Position numbers and translations under genes: made by a program | Assembly: GCF_000971335.1 (NCBI RefSeq) | Contig: NZ_JZJL01000015.1 | Span: forward strand, 1 to 64,000 | Source: Chromobacterium vaccinii | GTDB taxonomy: Bacteria > Pseudomonadota > Gammaproteobacteria > Burkholderiales > Chromobacteriaceae | Direction: 5' to 3' | DNA length: 64,000 bases | Notes under the pieces: model-generated | Told to the model about the DNA's origin: nothing | The model's input: only the letters and a program-made list of their open reading frames with translations | Databases searched by the model: none | In this document: positions 9,566-18,750 of the stretch, piece after piece | How the letters are laid out: every line of letters starts with the position of its first letter | Position numbering within the stretch: position 1 is the first letter of the stretch

Positions 9566-9653
9566 CGTACCGACAAGGCTCGGCTGCATCGGCATGCTGT
9601 GGATGCCGACGTTTTGCAATATCGCGGGAGGCCGGCCTCATCGGAGCATGATC

Positions 9654-9869
9654 ATGAACCCTCTTGAGCAGCAGGATACCGACAGCGACCTTTCTCGAAA
9701 GGCCGAGCAAGATAACAATCCCTTACCAGGCAAGCATTTACCCGAACGCAGATCGACACCGCGTCCCGAGGATCCTCTTTATTCCGACCCGCTGGCAAGC
9801 GACCCGAATGACGAACCGCTGGTGCATGATTTACAGGCCCATGAGGCTGATGGACCGTTAGCTGACTGA
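9654..9869 (+). CDS. Small hydrophilic hypothetical protein
   Basis: The 71-residue, acidic, Pro/Asp-rich protein starts at the ATG at 9654, which has GGAG at proper spacing; an ATG two codons earlier sits on that site. It contains repeats of the type DPLYSDPLASDPNDEP and looks unstructured. No family is recognised. Similar short disordered proteins are common beside stress genes, but no function can be given. It sits between katE and a BON-domain gene on the same strand. Confidence 0.5.
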   Translation: MNPLEQQDTDSDLSRKAEQDNNPLPGKHLPERRSTPRPEDPLYSDPLASDPNDEPLVHDLQAHEADGPLAD

Positions 9870-10025
9870 TGATTGAGCGACGCTCGGGATGAGCGTCTGA
9901 CGCGGCATGCGCATTGTAGAAGGCAGCAAATCAGCGGTACTGCGGTGAAATGATCAAAGCCCCCACGCCTGATTCGGTCTTCAATCCATGCCTGTGGGCT
10001 GAGTCACACCACCATGGAGAAGCAC

Positions 10026-10859
10026 ATGAAACTCTCTTCCAGAAATCTTGCGCTGAGCGCCGCCATCCCTCTGGCGATAATTGTGGGATGCGGTCAGGCG
10101 CGAGCCGACGCCCGTTCGCAGGAGGTTCTCGATGCGAGGCAGGAAGCCCAAATCGCGACGATATATGCCTTGAACCCCTATTTGCGCCACAACAACCTCA
10201 AGGTGGTAGTGGCGCAAGGCACCGCTACCTTGTCCGGCAACGTCGAGGACGATGTCAACCGCGATCTGGCAAAGGAGATCGCGTTGGGCGTCAGCGGGGT
10301 GACTCGGGTGGAAAACCAGATTGTGATCCAGAGCAATCAGGACCCTCAAGCCTCGGCCTATACCGGTGAGGCAATTGACGATAGCACCATTACCGCTTCG
10401 ATCAAGTCCAAGCTGTACTGGAGCCAGCGTACGGAAAGGCTGCCGATCACGGTGAAAACGGAGCGGGGGCATGTCGTATTGCGGGGGACGGCAGACAGCC
10501 TGTCATCCCGGAATTTCGCCGGCCAATTGGCTTTGAGCACGCGCGGCGTGGAATCGGTCGACAATCAGCTGCAGGTCAATGGAAAGACGTCGGCAGCCGC
10601 GATTGATGATACCCAGGAGAGCGTACGCACCGAGCTGTCCGATAGCTGGATCACGACAAAGGTCAAGTCAACCTTTCTCTATTCCAACAATGTCGCCGGA
10701 TCCAATATTGCCGTCAGTACGCTTCATGGCGTGGTGACCTTGCGAGGCATGGTGGAGACGGGGGCGGAGCGGGCGCTTGCCATTGAGCTGGCGCAGAATG
10801 TCCGTGGCGTTAAAAGTGTCAAGGCGGCCAATCTGGTTTTCAGCGCCACGGACCAATAG
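10026..10859 (+). CDS. Triple-BON-domain envelope protein
   Basis: The 277-residue protein starts at the ATG at 10026 (GGAGA five bases upstream) rather than at 10014. A signal sequence ends in IIVGCGQARA: either a lipobox (Cys about 19) or a signal peptidase I site after ARA. Three BON repeats follow. Each has the pattern x-V-x-V-x-x-G-x-V-x-L-x-G-x-V (VVVAQGTATLSGNV, VKTERGHVVLRGTA, VSTLHGVVTLRGMV) and closes with a GVxxV-N-type strand. A diverged paralogue lies at 15475-16440. The likely role is membrane-surface binding under stress. Confidence 0.85.
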   Translation: MKLSSRNLALSAAIPLAIIVGCGQARADARSQEVLDARQEAQIATIYALNPYLRHNNLKVVVAQGTATLSGNVEDDVNRDLAKEIALGVSGVTRVENQIVIQSNQDPQASAYTGEAIDDSTITASIKSKLYWSQRTERLPITVKTERGHVVLRGTADSLSSRNFAGQLALSTRGVESVDNQLQVNGKTSAAAIDDTQESVRTELSDSWITTKVKSTFLYSNNVAGSNIAVSTLHGVVTLRGMVETGAERALAIELAQNVRGVKSVKAANLVFSATDQ

Positions 10860-10977
10860 CTTGGGCTTTCATGTTGGCCAAGCTCAAGGATTTGGATGGA
10901 TGGCGGGCATTCTGGCGCGCGGACCTGATCCGGCGCCGATGCCGATCGTTGTTGGGATGCCCGCCGGGGAGAGTGCC

Positions 10978-11124
10978 ATGTTGGAAATGATCATTGTCTT
11001 GCTGTTGATCTTGTGGGCCTTGGGCTTGTTGACGGCCTTCACGATGGGCGGATTGATTCACATCCTTTTGTTGCTGGCAATCGTGGCGATACTGGTGCGC
11101 TTTATCCAGGGCAGGCCGCTATAG
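10978..11124 (+). CDS. lmo0937-type mini membrane protein
   Basis: The 48-residue protein consists of two hydrophobic helices: MLEMIIVLLLILWALGLLTA and a second IHILLLLAIVAILVRFI ending in GRPL. The order LILWALGL...T..GG.IHILL is characteristic of the lmo0937/DUF5670 family. The ATG has GGGGAGAG upstream. Function is unknown. It lies between the BON gene and cbpA. Confidence 0.75.
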   Translation: MLEMIIVLLLILWALGLLTAFTMGGLIHILLLLAIVAILVRFIQGRPL

Positions 11125-11233
11125 GTTGGAATGGACGCGTGGCGCATGAAGGAGCAGGTTATGCCGTATTGTGCTTTGCCGAGTCGGGCAAGGGTGACTG
11201 GCCTGGACGGCCCCGCATCGCGAGTCCGCGGCC

Positions 11234-12181
11234 ATGAAGTTCCATGATTATTACGCAATCCTGGACATCCCGCGCGATTCCGCTCAGGAAGACGTCAAAC
11301 GGGCGTATCGCAAGCTGGCGCGGAAATTCCATCCGGATGTGAGCAAGGCGCCGGATGCAGAGGCGCGTTTCAAGGAGTTGGGCGAGGCCTATGCGGTGCT
11401 GAAGGATCCCGAGAAACGGGCGGCCTACGATCTAATGGGCCGCGAATGGAAAGACGGGCAGGATTTCCAGCCACCGCCGGGTTGGGACGCTGGTTTCGAA
11501 TTCAGCGGAGGCGACTTTGGCTCAGGGGCCGGCGCCGATCCTGGCGATGTGTTCGAGGCCCTGTTTGGCCGGGGCGCGCGCGGCGGGCCGCATCGTCATG
11601 CTCATGGCGCCGGTCAGGATCATCACGCCAAGGTGTTGATCGATCTGGAGGACGCTTACCGCGGCTGCGAGCGCAGCATGGAGTTGCGCATGCCGGTGCA
11701 GGATGCCCAAGGCCGCGTCGCGCTGCAGACGCGCACGCTGGCCGTCGCGATTCCCAAAGGCATACGCGCGGGCCAGCATCTTCGTCTGGCGGGCCAGGGA
11801 GGGCCGGCTCTGGGCGGTGGCCTCGCGGGAGACTTGTACCTGGAGATAGAATTCAAGCGCCATCCGCTGTTTCGGGCGGAGGGCCGGGATGTGTTTCTGG
11901 AGTTGCCGGTGTCGCCCTGGGAGGCGGCGCTGGGCGCCGTGGTGGAAACGCCAACGCCCGAAGGCCCGGTCCAGTTGAAGATTCCGCCGGGCGCGGCGGC
12001 GGGCAAGCAGTTGCGGATGAAGGGTCGCGGCATACCCGGCGCAACGCCCGGCGATTTATATGTGGCGTTGAAAATCGCCTTGCCTCCTGTTGTTGATGAG
12101 CGTGATCGCGCGGCCTACCAGGCGATGGCGGATGCCTTCGACTTCAACCCGCGCGATGCGCTGAAAGGACAGGCGTCATGA
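11234..12181 (+). CDS. cbpA: DnaJ-class co-chaperone CbpA
   Basis: The 315-residue protein has an N-terminal J domain (residues 4-68; HPD at 33-35) that would stimulate DnaK ATPase. A Gly/Phe-rich linker (about 78-105) and two C-terminal substrate-binding beta domains (about 120-300) follow. It lacks the DnaJ zinc finger, as expected for CbpA. The stop overlaps the start of the next gene (ATGA), which encodes its modulator CbpM, confirming the assignment. The translation start has only a weak ribosome site. Confidence 0.93.
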   Translation: MKFHDYYAILDIPRDSAQEDVKRAYRKLARKFHPDVSKAPDAEARFKELGEAYAVLKDPEKRAAYDLMGREWKDGQDFQPPPGWDAGFEFSGGDFGSGAGADPGDVFEALFGRGARGGPHRHAHGAGQDHHAKVLIDLEDAYRGCERSMELRMPVQDAQGRVALQTRTLAVAIPKGIRAGQHLRLAGQGGPALGGGLAGDLYLEIEFKRHPLFRAEGRDVFLELPVSPWEAALGAVVETPTPEGPVQLKIPPGAAAGKQLRMKGRGIPGATPGDLYVALKIALPPVVDERDRAAYQAMADAFDFNPRDALKGQAS

Positions 12182-12495
12182 ATCAGGATCCTCTCGCATT
12201 GCCCCAGGTTTTTGTGGTGGAAGAACAGGTGGAGCTGACGCTGCTTGAGCTCTGCCAGGCCAGCCATGCCGAAGAGACGCTTATCATCAGCTGGGTATTG
12301 GAAGGCGTGTTGAATCCGTGGGGAGACTCTCCGCAAAGTTGGCGTTTTCGCGGCGATGCGCTGCGGCGGGCGCGGACGGCCTGGCGTCTGTCACGCGATC
12401 TGGAGATCAATCCAGCCGGGGTGGCGTTGGCTCTGGATCTGCTGGATGAGCTGGCGACCTTGCGGGCCCGGCTGGACCGCGCCGGCATCCGGTGA
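12178..12495 (+). CDS. cbpM: Chaperone modulator CbpM
   Basis: The 105-residue protein has the CbpM layout: an N-terminal winged/MerR-like region (ELTLLELCQASHAEETLIISWVLEGVLNP), followed by DALRRARTAWRLSRDLEINPAGVALALDLLDEL. The latter is the most conserved stretch of the family. CbpM binds the CbpA J domain and limits its activity. The start codon overlaps the cbpA stop by four bases, so the two are translationally coupled. Confidence 0.9.
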   Translation: MNQDPLALPQVFVVEEQVELTLLELCQASHAEETLIISWVLEGVLNPWGDSPQSWRFRGDALRRARTAWRLSRDLEINPAGVALALDLLDELATLRARLDRAGIR

Positions 12496-12501
12496 GTTGG
12501 C

Positions 12502-12648
12502 TCACATGATCCGGAGGCCCAGCGCTATCCGGGAGAGGATTCTTTTGGGGACAAGCGAAGCATCGGTGGCATCGGCCACGGGAGCTTCCTCGCCAAGCCG
12601 TTCACTGCGGCGGCGCCGGGTTGGCGTTGAGGCCACAACGCTCGGCAT
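12502..12648 (-). CDS. Doubtful small basic ORF
   Basis: A 48-codon minus frame starts at an ATG with AAGGA five bases upstream. The product is Arg/Ser-rich with no family match. It fills the gap between cbpM and the Nramp gene. The only support is the ribosome site. Confidence 0.2.
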   Translation of the reverse strand: MPSVVASTPTRRRRSERLGEEAPVADATDASLVPKRILSRIALGLRIM

Positions 12649-12701
12649 CAGAGTCCTTTTGCATTGAACGGCTTCGCCGGGATACGCAGCGCCAATCGGC
12701 C

Positions 12702-14003
12702 CTAGCCGGGCATCAGCATGCGAACCACCGCCGCGCCCATCACCAGCGTTGCGATCCAGGCCAGGATGGTCAGGGGCTTGCTGGCAGTGAAGGAACCCAT
12801 CACCGATTTTTTGGAAACTATGATGATGATCACCACCATCAGCGGCACGGCAACCACACCGTTGATGACGGCGCTCCAGAATAGCGCCCGCATTGGGCTG
12901 ATCGGTGAATACTGGATGCCCAGCCCCAGCAGCATGCTGACGGCAATGATGCTGTAGAAGCCATGCGCGTCGCGCACCTTGCGCTCCAGCCCTTCCTTCC
13001 AGCCCATCACTTCGGATACCGCGTACGCTCCAGAGCCGGCCAGAACCGGCACGCCAATCAGACCCACGCCGATAATGCCCAAGGCAAACAGCAGGTAGGC
13101 GGCATCGCCAGCTAGCGGACGCAAGGCGTTGGCGGCTTGGCTGGCGGTATTGATATGGGTGATGCCTGCAGTATGCAACGTGACGGCCGTAGCCAACATG
13201 ATGAAGTAAGCGGTGATGTCGGAGTAGAGCATGCCGCTCCAAGTGTCCCAGCGTATGCGGCGCAGCTCCGGCGCAGCGGCCCGCTTGTCCCGGATCAGCG
13301 CGATGCTGCCCTTGATGGCGAGCATTTCCTCAACCTCTTCCGATGCCTGCCAGAAAAACAGGTAAGGGCTGATGGTGGTGCCGAACACAGCCACCACCAC
13401 CGCCGCGGCATTGGCGTCGGGTTTGAACCGGGGCCAGACTGTGCGTAGGGCGACCTCTCCCCATGGCACATGAACGGTGAACAGGATGGCCGTGTAGGCC
13501 AGCAGCGAGAGGGTAAGCCACTTGAGGAAAAAAACGTAGCGATGGTAGGGAATGAACATCTGTTGCAGCAGGATGCCAAATACGAAGCCGGCGGTCATCA
13601 GATGGCGGTTCAGGCCGGTGATCAGTTCCGAAACCTCTCCCATCGCGGCGACGTCGGCCGCAATGTTCAGAATGTTGGCGATCAACAGCAGCAGCACCAC
13701 TACCCGCAGCACCATGGGCGGAAAGGCATCCTTGATGTTGGCTGCAAGGCCTTTGCCGGTGACGCGGCCGATATTGGCGCACATCGATTGCACGGCTGCC
13801 ATCAGTGGAAAGGCAAGCGGCATGGTCCAAAGCATGTTGAGGCCGTATTGCGCGCCTGCCTGGGAGTAGGTGGCGATGCCGCTTGGGTCGTCGTCCGCCA
13901 CGCCGGTGATCAACCCCGGGCCGATCCGTGCCAGCGGATGCGCCTTGATTCGGCGCCAGAAGAGCCGCAAAGTTTTTGTCAACGCCGCTTTCCTGTTTGT
14001 CAT
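12702..14003 (-). CDS. Nramp-family divalent metal transporter
   Basis: The 433-residue integral membrane protein has the family signature in its first helix (GPGLITGVADDDPSGIATYSQAGA; the DPSG metal-binding motif is intact). A further ten or so hydrophobic helices follow. Nramp proteins import Mn2+, Fe2+ or related ions with protons. The DPSG form belongs to the broader NRAMP superfamily rather than strict MntH (DPGN), so the metal is uncertain. The gene begins 12 bases after the universal stress protein stop codon on the same strand, so the two form an operon; AAGG precedes its ATG. Confidence 0.88.
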   Translation of the reverse strand: MTNRKAALTKTLRLFWRRIKAHPLARIGPGLITGVADDDPSGIATYSQAGAQYGLNMLWTMPLAFPLMAAVQSMCANIGRVTGKGLAANIKDAFPPMVLRVVVLLLLIANILNIAADVAAMGEVSELITGLNRHLMTAGFVFGILLQQMFIPYHRYVFFLKWLTLSLLAYTAILFTVHVPWGEVALRTVWPRFKPDANAAAVVVAVFGTTISPYLFFWQASEEVEEMLAIKGSIALIRDKRAAAPELRRIRWDTWSGMLYSDITAYFIMLATAVTLHTAGITHINTASQAANALRPLAGDAAYLLFALGIIGVGLIGVPVLAGSGAYAVSEVMGWKEGLERKVRDAHGFYSIIAVSMLLGLGIQYSPISPMRALFWSAVINGVVAVPLMVVIIIIVSKKSVMGSFTASKPLTILAWIATLVMGAAVVRMLMPG

Positions 14004-14015
14004 GGCGCCTTAAGC

Positions 14016-14837
14016 CTAATGGGAAACAAGCACCGGAATTTTTGCCGAAAGCAGCAGCGATTGCGTGGCGCCGCCAAAAATGAATTCCATCCACATCGGG
14101 TGCGAGTAGCCGCCCATGACAAGAAAATCATATGCGCCTTGTTCTATCTGATGCCGCAAAGTGTCATGGTCTTGGGCGCTGGTTATTAGCAGGCTATCTG
14201 CCCGGTGGGCTAGCCTGTGTCTGCCTAGATGTTCCCGTAGACGTTCGTCGTCTGCGTTGCAGGAAGTGGTCGAGGACAGGATTTTGATGATCTCGACCGA
14301 GCGTGCTCGGCATAAAAGCGGCAGGGCGTCGTGGAGTGCCCGCACCGCTTCTCGGCTGCCATCCCAGGCCAGCGCAATATGATCGAACGCTTTGATTGAT
14401 GTCTCGGCAGGCACCACCAGAACCGGCCGGCCGCAACGCACCACGACGGTGTGGGCTATCGGCAGCGGGTGGCTTGCCGGCGTGCCTTGCCATTCGTATT
14501 GACCAAGGATGACCAGATCGGTGTAGCGGGCATGGTCGCAAATGCTTTGCGCGACATCGCCCTGAACCTCGGACCAGCCTGCATCGGCCAGATGTCCCAG
14601 GACGGCGCCCTCGAATGTATCCGCCGCCGCTTGAGACTCCACTGTCTGCATGGCGGAAAAATAGGCAGTCATGTCCGCGATGCCGGTGGGTCTGACGCGC
14701 GAGGGAACCTCTATTGGCGGCGTGACGTGAATTCCGCTGAGCTTGGCTCCGGTGCAGGCAGCCAGCTTGACCGCAAGCTGCACCCGGGTCCGACCCGCCA
14801 AGCTTCCGTCCACATGTACCAATAGATCGCGCAGCAT
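14016..14837 (-). CDS. Universal stress protein (tandem UspA fold)
   Basis: The 273-residue protein holds two Usp domains. The first (1-150) starts MLRDLLVHVDGSLAGRTRVQLAVKLA and ends PVLVVP. The second (155-273) has FDHIALAWDGSREAVRALHDAL and ends with the ATP-loop-like GGYSHPMWMEFIFGGATQSLL. Usp proteins bind ATP or other nucleotides and help survival of starvation or oxidative stress. The gene is the first of an operon with the Nramp transporter. Confidence 0.9.
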   Translation of the reverse strand: MLRDLLVHVDGSLAGRTRVQLAVKLAACTGAKLSGIHVTPPIEVPSRVRPTGIADMTAYFSAMQTVESQAAADTFEGAVLGHLADAGWSEVQGDVAQSICDHARYTDLVILGQYEWQGTPASHPLPIAHTVVVRCGRPVLVVPAETSIKAFDHIALAWDGSREAVRALHDALPLLCRARSVEIIKILSSTTSCNADDERLREHLGRHRLAHRADSLLITSAQDHDTLRHQIEQGAYDFLVMGGYSHPMWMEFIFGGATQSLLLSAKIPVLVSH

Positions 14838-14933
14838 GGCTGGGATTCCTGAATCAAAAAGGATTATATCCCTCGCATTCTGGACTTGTTGTTCCAGTCA
14901 TGGAGGTCTGAAACGTAGAGAGTATGCGGCCGA

Positions 14934-15104
14934 TTATTTCTTGAGGTCTTCTTTCAGCTTGCCCACGTCAGATTGGGCTTTGCCAAGGATTTTCTCCTGG
15001 CGGCCTCTTTCTTCAAGGCCCTTGTTGTGCACGACCTTGCCTGCGGCTTCCTTTACGGTGCCGGCAACTTCCTTGAGTTTTCCCTTGATCTGATCCTTGT
15101 TCAT
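14934..15104 (-). CDS. Second CsbD-like stress protein
   Basis: Reading the minus strand from the ATG at 15104 (GGAG just upstream) gives a 56-residue protein. It starts MNKDQIKGKLKEVAGTVKEA, goes through AAGKVV and ends GKLKEDLKK with a TAA stop. This is a complete CsbD-family protein, charged and helical. It is a paralogue of the one at 1359-1550. Confidence 0.85.
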   Translation of the reverse strand: MNKDQIKGKLKEVAGTVKEAAGKVVHNKGLEERGRQEKILGKAQSDVGKLKEDLKK

Positions 15105-15474
15105 GGTTTTCTCCAGTCGGTTAAACTAGATTGCATGGCTGCGCGCGATAAGCGTTTCTCTGCAGCACGGCAGGAGAATAGGCTGTTGCCAAGAAAAAGT
15201 ATGTGCGGCAGCGCACATATTTTCGGTGGGGATGATGTGGCCGATTTTGATTTCTCAGTAGATTGTTATGTACTGCCAAGGCTGAATCAGGGACGAATGG
15301 CTGGCGAGTGAAATTCGATTGCCGATGGATTGGCAGCATTCAGAGCCATGATTAAAACCATTGCTCCGGTGGCTGCATCATTGTCGTGCGGAGAATGCTG
15401 TCTGCATGAGATGCCTTGCTTGCGTGGCCCGGCGAAAATTTTTGACTGATTCAATTGCGAGTTAATTTAGGGGG
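15105..15474. other. Intergenic stretch without recognised feature
   Basis: About 370 bases, more AT-rich than the flanks, separate two minus-strand genes. It must hold the CsbD promoter. No convincing promoter pair, hairpin or gene was identified. Confidence 0.4.
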
Positions 15475-16440
15475 CTATTGAATATTAACTTGGCAACAGA
15501 AAGATGGCCCAGTTAAAGATGCCGGAGTGCGAGCGGCGGGTTTTAAGTCGACATGGAGGATGCTGGTGTTCTTTTTGTTTGGGTGATTAGCCATGCGCGG
15601 GGCTGTCGATTGCTGAAATGTCAATTCCTCAGCATGAACATGCTCAACGCCGCGGGTATGCCGCGCCAGTTCAATGGCCAAGTTCCATTCCGCTTCGGTG
15701 TCGACGGTGCCGCTTAAAATGACAGTTCCACTCAGCGTGCTGACTTCAATATTTTCTTTGAAAATGCCGACGGAGTACAGGAAGGCGGTTTTGACTCGAG
15801 CCGTGATCCAGTTATCGGAAAGCGAGGCATTGATGCCGCCGTTTGGTTCTGTCTCGTACTCCCGGATCGCAGCGGCCTTGCCATTGACAACCAGCCGGTT
15901 GTCCACCGCGGCCACGCCGCGAGTGCTGAGCGCCAAAGTGCCGGCAAAAACTCTGGCGGCAGCCTTGTCGACGTTGCCTCTCAGGATGACTCGGCCCTGT
16001 TCGGTTTCCACCGCGATAGGCAAACCATCGGTTGTCTGGCTCCAATACAGCTTGGATCTGATTGTGAGGGTGATGGTGGCGTCGTCGATTGCGGTGCTTG
16101 CAGGAGCCAGGGGTTGCGTATTGAGATGGTCGCTGATCACGATGTTGCTTTTGACAATATTGATGCCGTTCACGCCACGCGCAATGTCCAATGCCAGATC
16201 GCGATTGATATCGTTTTCTACATCGCCGGATATGTGGGCCGTCCCCCGAGAAACAGACACCTTGAGCCTGCAGAAACGAAAATAGGGATTCAAGGCATAT
16301 GTCTTGGCGATCTGAGCCTCTTGCCTGGCGTCCGCGAGGTTCTGCGGGGGGAGGGCGGCAATGGCGATATTGCTGCCCAGGCTCCAAACCAACAGGGATA
16401 TCTTGGCAAGAGGAAGGGTATTTCTGCGACAGCGTTCCAT
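15475..16440 (-). CDS. Triple-BON-domain exported protein (paralogue)
   Basis: The 321-residue protein begins at the ATG at 16440, preceded by GGGAGGCG; the frame extends 45 codons further upstream without such a site. A signal peptide (LAKISLLVWSLGSNIAIAA) precedes three BON repeats: VSVSRGTAHISGDV, VETEQGRVILRGNV and VSTLSGTVILSGTV. It shares the DARQEAQIA-TYALNPY start and KSKLYWSQ-type segments with the protein at 10026-10859. The two are therefore duplicates, but this one carries an extra 40-residue tail rich in Pro, Lys and Ser. Confidence 0.83.
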   Translation of the reverse strand: MERCRRNTLPLAKISLLVWSLGSNIAIAALPPQNLADARQEAQIAKTYALNPYFRFCRLKVSVSRGTAHISGDVENDINRDLALDIARGVNGINIVKSNIVISDHLNTQPLAPASTAIDDATITLTIRSKLYWSQTTDGLPIAVETEQGRVILRGNVDKAAARVFAGTLALSTRGVAAVDNRLVVNGKAAAIREYETEPNGGINASLSDNWITARVKTAFLYSVGIFKENIEVSTLSGTVILSGTVDTEAEWNLAIELARHTRGVEHVHAEELTFQQSTAPRMANHPNKKNTSILHVDLKPAARTPASLTGPSFCCQVNIQ

Positions 16441-16537
16441 CTGCGCCTCCCGATAGAGAAATGCGGCATATGCCAAAGGTGCGACGGATGTGTGCCCGCG
16501 GGTTATCCGTCCAAACCTGGGAAGCTTTGCTCCCGAC

Positions 16538-16759
16538 TCAGTACTTTGGCAGAGGATAGCAACTGCTATTTTCACTGACCGACGTTTCGTACGAGGCCGG
16601 CGCCTTGGTGATTTGGGGGCGCGGGTCCGGGGCGCCAGCCGGGCGTGGCGGGCTCGGGGTTTCCATCTCGGGTTTCAGGTTCGCCGCTGAGGTTTTCTGC
16701 CTTTGGCCGACCTGTTTGACTGCATGGAGATGACTGGACGATGGATTGAGCTTGTTCAT
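16538..16759 (-). CDS. Hypothetical Pro/Ser-rich small protein
   Basis: A 73-codon minus frame starts at an ATG at 16759 with AGGCAGG upstream. The sequence is hydrophilic and rich in Pro, Ser and Thr, without a signal peptide or known motif. It may be an unstructured stress peptide or a chance ORF. Confidence 0.3.
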   Translation of the reverse strand: MNKLNPSSSHLHAVKQVGQRQKTSAANLKPEMETPSPPRPAGAPDPRPQITKAPASYETSVSENSSCYPLPKY

Positions 16760-17292
16760 GGCGGACCTGCCTTTACAGTGCGCGGCGCCAAGCGGAATGG
16801 CCAAGCGGCCGACACTCATACTGTGGCGGTTCGAGGGAGCGGTTGTCGGTGCGCTACCGAGCGGATAGTCTGAATCTTGCATTGTGCCGCTCGCTTGACC
16901 TGTTGGACCGGCAGTTTGGTAGCCGCGGGCAGGTCACGCAGCATGCCAATCCTGTCTGCCTCTGGGCTAACTTCTGGCCGGGCGGAAATGCCAGTGGAGC
17001 GGGGCTGGCGGGTACTTGAAGGCTGTGTCCAAGTATGATGACATTGGGGAGTGGCTTGACTGAAGGAAGTTCAACTCTGGCGAACAGTCCTGCCGGCGGC
17101 AATCGCGAGAGGAAGGCTGGCCGACAAGGTCTGCGGCGGCAGGTTCGGTTAAGCGCCGCCGTCCCCAATCCTGCGACGCGACTCCTTGCCGTACGGCTTG
17201 TACTTGTATGTATCGGCGGGCCTTGGCTCGGTGCGCTACAAGGGTTTGCTGGCGGTCCCAAGTCGCTGAAATCAAATAATAAAGGGAAATTC
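16760..17292. other. Non-coding stretch upstream of the aldehyde dehydrogenase operon
   Basis: About 530 bases without a supported gene. It contains a diverged copy of the dispersed repeat at roughly 17160-17262. Open frames here on both strands continue into or mirror the aldehyde dehydrogenase gene and are not independent. It marks the change from stress island to more ordinary genome. Confidence 0.45.
17160..17262. repeat. Diverged copy of the nested-palindrome repeat
   Basis: The order cgtac-x-x-cttgtact, tcggcg-x-gcctt and gggttt(g)-x-tggcggtcc matches the element at 6998-7099 with scattered substitutions. The outer inverted ends have decayed. It lies 30 bases upstream of the next gene start. 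Confidence 0.5.
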
Positions 17293-18750
17293 ATGTTAAG
17301 CGTCCGCGAGGTTCGCGATGGTGCAGATGTCAGTAAAGTGTCTTTGCCGGAGGAGAAGGCGCTACTTGAGGCCTTCAACCGGCTCACAATCCAGGCCCAG
17401 GCCGAGCGGTCCCCCACACTCGAAATGCGCTGCTCCTGGCTGAAAGCGCTGGAGCGTCTGATCCAGGAAAACCGCCAGGCGCTGGTGGATGCGGTCAATC
17501 TCGACTTCGGCCAGCGCAGCAGCGTGGAAACCCGCCTGGCCGAACTGTTCCCGTCTCTGGAGGGAGTGCGCCATGCCCGCCGCCATCTGAAAAATTGGAT
17601 GAAGCCGCGCCGGCGCGGCGTTTCGTTCTGGTTCGCGCCTGCCAGCGCCAGCGTGCATCCCCAGCCGCTGGGCGTGGTGGGCGTGGTGGTGCCGTGGAAT
17701 TACCCGCTGTTCCTGGCTTTCGGCCCGATCATCGCGGCGCTGGCGGCCGGCAACCGGGTAATGGTGAAGATGTCGGAATACACGCCCGCCACCGGGGAGC
17801 TGCTGCAGAGGCTGGCTCGCCAGCATTTCGGCGACGATCTGCTGGCTGTGGTGAATGGCGGGCCGGAGCTGGCCCAGGCTTTCGTCCGGCTGCCGTTCGA
17901 CCATCTGTTGTTCACCGGCTCCACCACGGTGGGCCGCCACGTGATGCGCGCCGCGGCGGAAAACCTGACCCCGGTGACGCTGGAGCTGGGCGGCAAATCG
18001 CCGGCGCTGGTGGCGCGCGGCGCCAATCTCAAGCGCGCGGCGGAGGCCATTGTCGCCGGCAAGATGATGAACGCCGGCCAGACCTGCGTGGCGCCGGATT
18101 ACGTGCTGGTCAACGACAAGGATTGCGCGTTGCTGCTGGACGAGGTGCGTGAGGCCGCCAAGCGCGCTTATCCCACCCTGGCGAGCAATCCCGATTACAG
18201 CGCCATCGTCAACGACAGGCATTACCAGCGTTTGCGGGGCTGGCTGGAGGGCGCGCGCGAGGCCGGCGCCCGCATCGACGAGATCAACCCGGCCGGCGAG
18301 GAGCTGGCCGCGGTCCGCAAGCTGCCGTTGACCCTGGTGCAGCGTTGCCCGGAGGATTGCGCGCTGATGCAGGAGGAAATCTTCGGCCCGATCCTGCCGG
18401 TGGTGGCCTACGACAAGTTCGACGAGGCGCTGGCTTATGTGAACGCCCGGCCGAGGCCGCTGGCGCTGTATCTGTTCGATGACGACCCATTGCGCATCGA
18501 CCGGGTGCTGCAGGAGACGATTTCCGGCGGAGTCAGCATCAATGACACGCTGTTGCACGTGGTGCAGGAAGATCTGCCATTCGGCGGCGTAGGGCCATCC
18601 GGCATGGGCCATTACCACGGCCGCGAAGGCTTCCTGACCTTTTCCAAACTCAAGCCGGTATTCCGCCAGAGCCGTTTGTCCGGCGCCTGGCTGACGCGTC
18701 CGCCCTACGGCGCGGCGGTGGAATGGCTGCTGAAACTGATGCTGCGTTGA
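17293..18750 (+). CDS. NAD(P)-dependent aldehyde dehydrogenase (coniferyl-aldehyde type)
   Basis: The 485-residue enzyme of the ALDH superfamily oxidises an aldehyde to the acid. It shows VVPWNYPLFLAFGPIIAALAAGN (cofactor fold), LELGGKSPALV (general base Glu), NAGQTCVAPDYVLV (nucleophile Cys) and EIFGPILPV. The whole, with the GVSINDTLLHVVQEDLPFGGVGPSGMGHYHG ending and a hydrophobic C-terminus, matches coniferyl aldehyde dehydrogenases. The start at 17293 fits family length; the upstream extension in the same frame is not conserved. The stop overlaps the next start (TGATG). Confidence 0.9.
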   Translation: MLSVREVRDGADVSKVSLPEEKALLEAFNRLTIQAQAERSPTLEMRCSWLKALERLIQENRQALVDAVNLDFGQRSSVETRLAELFPSLEGVRHARRHLKNWMKPRRRGVSFWFAPASASVHPQPLGVVGVVVPWNYPLFLAFGPIIAALAAGNRVMVKMSEYTPATGELLQRLARQHFGDDLLAVVNGGPELAQAFVRLPFDHLLFTGSTTVGRHVMRAAAENLTPVTLELGGKSPALVARGANLKRAAEAIVAGKMMNAGQTCVAPDYVLVNDKDCALLLDEVREAAKRAYPTLASNPDYSAIVNDRHYQRLRGWLEGAREAGARIDEINPAGEELAAVRKLPLTLVQRCPEDCALMQEEIFGPILPVVAYDKFDEALAYVNARPRPLALYLFDDDPLRIDRVLQETISGGVSINDTLLHVVQEDLPFGGVGPSGMGHYHGREGFLTFSKLKPVFRQSRLSGAWLTRPPYGAAVEWLLKLMLR

